From Neisseriales bacterium (GTDB lineage Bacteria; Pseudomonadota; Gammaproteobacteria; Burkholderiales; UBA11063): 10,245 nt of DNA. Made by a program: the position numbers and the translations under genes. Shown piece after piece: positions 8,943 to 10,245 of this stretch. The notes below the pieces were generated by a model. It searched no databases, was not told the origin of the DNA, and saw only the letters and a list, made by a program, of their open reading frames with translations. Within the stretch, counting starts at the first letter, position 1, and every line of letters starts with the position of its first letter. The DNA lies in the NCBI GenBank assembly GCA_008017145.1, contig SSGY01000188.1:1-10245 (forward strand). Direction: 5' to 3'.

Positions 8943-8970
8943 AATTTAAGAACGATGCAAGATTTTTCAA
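8943..8970 (-). promoter_or_regulatory. Possible sigma-70 promoter of mucD
   Basis: On the minus strand TTGAAA (8965-8970, five of six to TTGACA) and TAAATT (8943-8948, four of six to TATAAT) are 16 bases apart. It lies just downstream of the pseudogene terminator. The perfect TATAAT at 8906-8911 is a competing -10. Confidence 0.3.
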
Positions 8971-9006
8971 GAACTGATTAAAAAACTTTTTTCTCACTCA
9001 ATAAAA

Positions 9007-9033
9007 AAGCTTGCCTAAGAATAAGGCAAGCTT
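9007..9033 (-). terminator. Intrinsic terminator of the DUF1554 pseudogene unit
   Basis: Perfect 10-bp inverted repeat (AAGCTTGCCT at 9007-9016, AGGCAAGCTT at 9024-9033) with a 7-base loop. On the minus strand it runs into TTTTTTAT. It lies about 73 bases past the pseudogene stop codon and is the only terminator between that unit and mucD. Confidence 0.85.
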
Positions 9034-9105
9034 GAGGGCAATGAAAAAAACTCACAAAATAAAACACATTAGTAAATTATGTACTTACAATGGATTTAAA
9101 TCCTG

Positions 9106-9948
9106 TTATTGTTGTATGCATATTAACGCTTTACCCAAACTACAACTATAGACATTAGTATCATTCCAACGTGTAGGTCGTACCTCATCTGCACCAAGAG
9201 TTGTTGTACTTGCAGCTGCTGGAGCAGAAAAGAACCCATAACTAGTGTATAATGCGGCTATGCCGCCATACCATGAATTTGGATACTGACCGTTATCACC
9301 AACGTAGCCATTTGCTGGAGATATACTTGTCCAATTAGTACAATTAGCCGCAGGTCCACTCGGACCACCACCGCCGTATAACCAGAGAAGTTATTAGATG
9401 GAGGTGTTTGATTTAAACTTCCACCAATTGATGTCCATGCTGAAATATGTGATGAGTCAACGTTGCTTTCGATAAGTAGCCATGACATACCCATCCAAAA
9501 CTCTAGTGTAGTACTCACAGGATTACCTTTGGAATCAAGAATTTGATTTTGATTATAGCTACTTTCAAATATACCATTTGCATCGCTAGTCATAAAGAAA
9601 TTACCATCCGTAGTATAGAAACTCGTATTCGGACGAACTATCCAATTGGACTCAAAACCTGCATCAACCGACTCTCCACAACCAAGATTCCCGCATGGAG
9701 TTCAATTTGAGTCTAATATCAAGGTTTTAAAGGTTTTACCTGCTGGAATTACTGATCCGCTCTCATAAGCTTCGTATTGACATATTGCATCTGCTCCTAA
9801 TTCACCACTAGCGGCAGGTATACCAGGAACACCTGAACGACCACCACCAGTATCTAATTTTCCTGAATATCCATATTCAAAATTAGTAATAAAAATACAA
9901 TTTGTATTACAGGTTACAGCTTGCGCAATTACATCAAAACTACTACTA
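9106..9948 (-). pseudogene. DUF1554-domain exported protein, disrupted (IS-truncated, nonsense codon, frameshift)
   Basis: Reading the minus strand from the IS junction gives a clear DUF1554 domain: TCNTNCIFITNFEYGYSG, GADAICQYEA, AGKTFKTLILDSN, then TPCGNLGCGES, NWIVRPNTSFY, NGIFESS and AWTSIGG, continuing in another frame as GGGGPSGPAANCTNWTS, NGYVGDNGQYPNSW and the typical Cys-containing end CSLGKALICIQQ before TAA at 9106-9108. The domain is known from exported or lipoproteins of several bacteria; its function is unknown. Three lesions are visible. The 5' part is missing beyond about 9948, where an IS5-family element begins and supplies an in-frame TGA at 9966-9968. A TGA at 9702-9704 interrupts DSN-TPCG; an ancestral Arg codon CGA changed by one transition would explain it. 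One base is lost at 9376-9377, next to a run of Gly codons, shifting the frame between NNFSGY and GGGGPSG. The ATG at 9593 within the piece is not a credible native start. Confidence 0.85.
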
Positions 9949-9976
9949 GAGGCTGTCTGTAAACCTCATTTAGAGT

Positions 9977-9982
9977 TATAAT
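9977..9982 (+). promoter_or_regulatory. -10 element of the IS transposase promoter
   Basis: Perfect TATAAT inside the IS end, 17 bases before the transposase ATG, with an AAAGG at 9983-9987 as a distant ribosome site (12 bases before the ATG). The -35 region falls in the terminal repeat (TGTCTG at 9954-9959) and is a poor match, as is common for IS elements, where full promoters can form on insertion or circle formation. Confidence 0.4.
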
Positions 9983-9999
9983 AAAGGTATAGTTCTATC

Positions 10000-10245
10000 A
10001 TGAATAGAAAAAGCTACCCAACTGATTTAAATAATGCAGAATGGGAATTTCTGGAACCCTACTTTATTGTTTCTTATGCTAAAGGCGGCAGACCACCCAA
10101 ATACAGCAAGCGTGAATTAATAAATGCTGTTTTATACATATTAAGAACAGGCTGCCAATGGAGATGCCTACCTCATGATTTTCCGAATTGGAAAACTGTT
10201 TATTATCAATTTACTAGATGGAAAAAGCAAAATTTATTTGAACAC
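10000..10245 (+). CDS. IS5-family transposase, N-terminal part (DUF4096-type), 3' end outside window
   Basis: Open from ATG 10000 to the window edge, 82 residues. The sequence matches the N-terminal DUF4096 region of IS5-family transposases: YPTDLNNAEWEFLEPYF, GGRPPKYSKRELINAVLYIL, RTGCQWRCLPHDFPNWKTVY and QFTRWKKQNLFE. This helix-rich segment is thought to bind the element ends; the DDE catalytic domain would follow and is not visible. Some IS5 subgroups make the enzyme by frameshifting between two frames; whether that holds here cannot be told. It is transcribed opposite to the rest of the window and lies head to head with the disrupted DUF1554 gene. Confidence 0.93.
   Translation, partial: MNRKSYPTDLNNAEWEFLEPYFIVSYAKGGRPPKYSKRELINAVLYILRTGCQWRCLPHDFPNWKTVYYQFTRWKKQNLFEH

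Larger units (their letters stand above)
8746..9105. other. Intergenic region between the DUF1554 pseudogene and mucD
   Basis: About 360 bases without a credible gene on either strand. It holds the pseudogene's terminator (9007-9033) and the likely mucD promoter region. Besides the candidate promoter at 8943-8970, a perfect minus-strand TATAAT occurs at 8906-8911 without a good -35, and a TATATT at 8824-8829. A small palindrome GTGTACAC lies near 8873. I saw no classic sigma-E promoter pair (GGAACTT and TCAAA type), although mucD genes are often in a sigma-E regulon. The leader before mucD would be about 200 bases from the 8943 promoter or 170 from the 8906 element. Confidence 0.5.
9949..10245 (+). 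mobile_element. Left end of an IS5-family insertion sequence, right end outside window
   Basis: The sequence changes from DUF1554 coding to IS at about 9949, where GAGGCTGTCTGTAAACCTC resembles the terminal inverted repeats of IS5-family elements (the GAGGCTGTCT type is common in the IS427-like groups). The base pair before it is TA within CTAG, which fits the TA/YTAR target preference of this family. The opposite end and the second target copy are not in the window, so the exact boundary is inferred from the loss of homology and the repeat-like start. The transposase begins 51 bases inside. Confidence 0.75.

Noticed and set aside
9364..9380. Programmed ribosomal frameshift at the Gly-codon run
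   Set aside because: No slippery heptamer of the usual type is present, and the gene is already broken twice elsewhere.
9258..9593. 111-codon minus-strand frame as an independent small gene
   Set aside because: It is the middle of the DUF1554 pseudogene: homology continues upstream of its ATG (past a TGA) and downstream in another frame. Its last residues, after the frameshift, are out-of-frame sequence.
9702..9704. TGA read as selenocysteine or tryptophan
   Set aside because: No nearby hairpin suggests a selenocysteine element, the family does not need Sec here, and the same gene has other lesions, so a nonsense mutation is simpler.
1..10245. CRISPR arrays, tRNA or rRNA genes
   Set aside because: No regularly spaced direct repeats and no tRNA- or rRNA-like segments were seen on either strand.

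Overview
AT-rich bacterial chromosome segment. The pairing of a Do/HtrA-family periplasmic protease (MucD-like) with lepA, read in the same direction, is typical of Gamma- and Betaproteobacteria (mucD-lepA-lepB). Two lipoprotein genes with clear lipoboxes confirm a Gram-negative cell envelope. The low GC and the Asn/Ser/Thr-rich exported proteins suggest a low-GC member of these classes, such as a Neisseriales-, Legionella- or Francisella-like lineage. I cannot name the species from sequence alone.

Layout: almost everything is on the minus strand, so transcription runs from right to left. From the right edge: (i) the left end of an IS5-family insertion sequence (about 9949 to the edge), with its transposase gene on the plus strand starting at 10000 and running off the window; (ii) a DUF1554-domain exported protein gene (9106-9948, minus) that is now a pseudogene, cut at its 5' side by the IS and also carrying an in-frame TGA and a one-base deletion; (iii) a complete Do/DegQ/MucD serine protease gene (7275-8732); (iv) a 945-codon lipoprotein of unknown function (4200-7037); (v) lepA (2297-4084); (vi) the first 688 codons of a second large lipoprotein made of immunoglobulin-like repeats (1-2064), which leaves the window at the left.

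Each of the four transcription units that end inside the window is followed by its own intrinsic terminator hairpin (9007-9033, 7227-7255, 4164-4192, 2247-2280). Plausible promoters lie in the gaps. The genes therefore look like a row of single-gene units, not one operon.

The housekeeping content is protein quality control in the periplasm (MucD-like protease) and translation (LepA/EF4). The accessory content is surface or exported proteins: one lipoprotein gene sits between mucD and lepA, one sits where lepB is often found, and a decayed DUF1554 gene with an IS sits where the anti-sigma genes mucA/mucB often lie. The locus keeps its mucD-lepA backbone but has gained fast-evolving envelope genes around it. 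The least explained gene is the 945-aa lipoprotein: it has a glycine-containing hydrophobic stretch followed by helical segments near the N-terminus and a Gly/Asn/Ser-rich, probably beta-rich C-terminal half.
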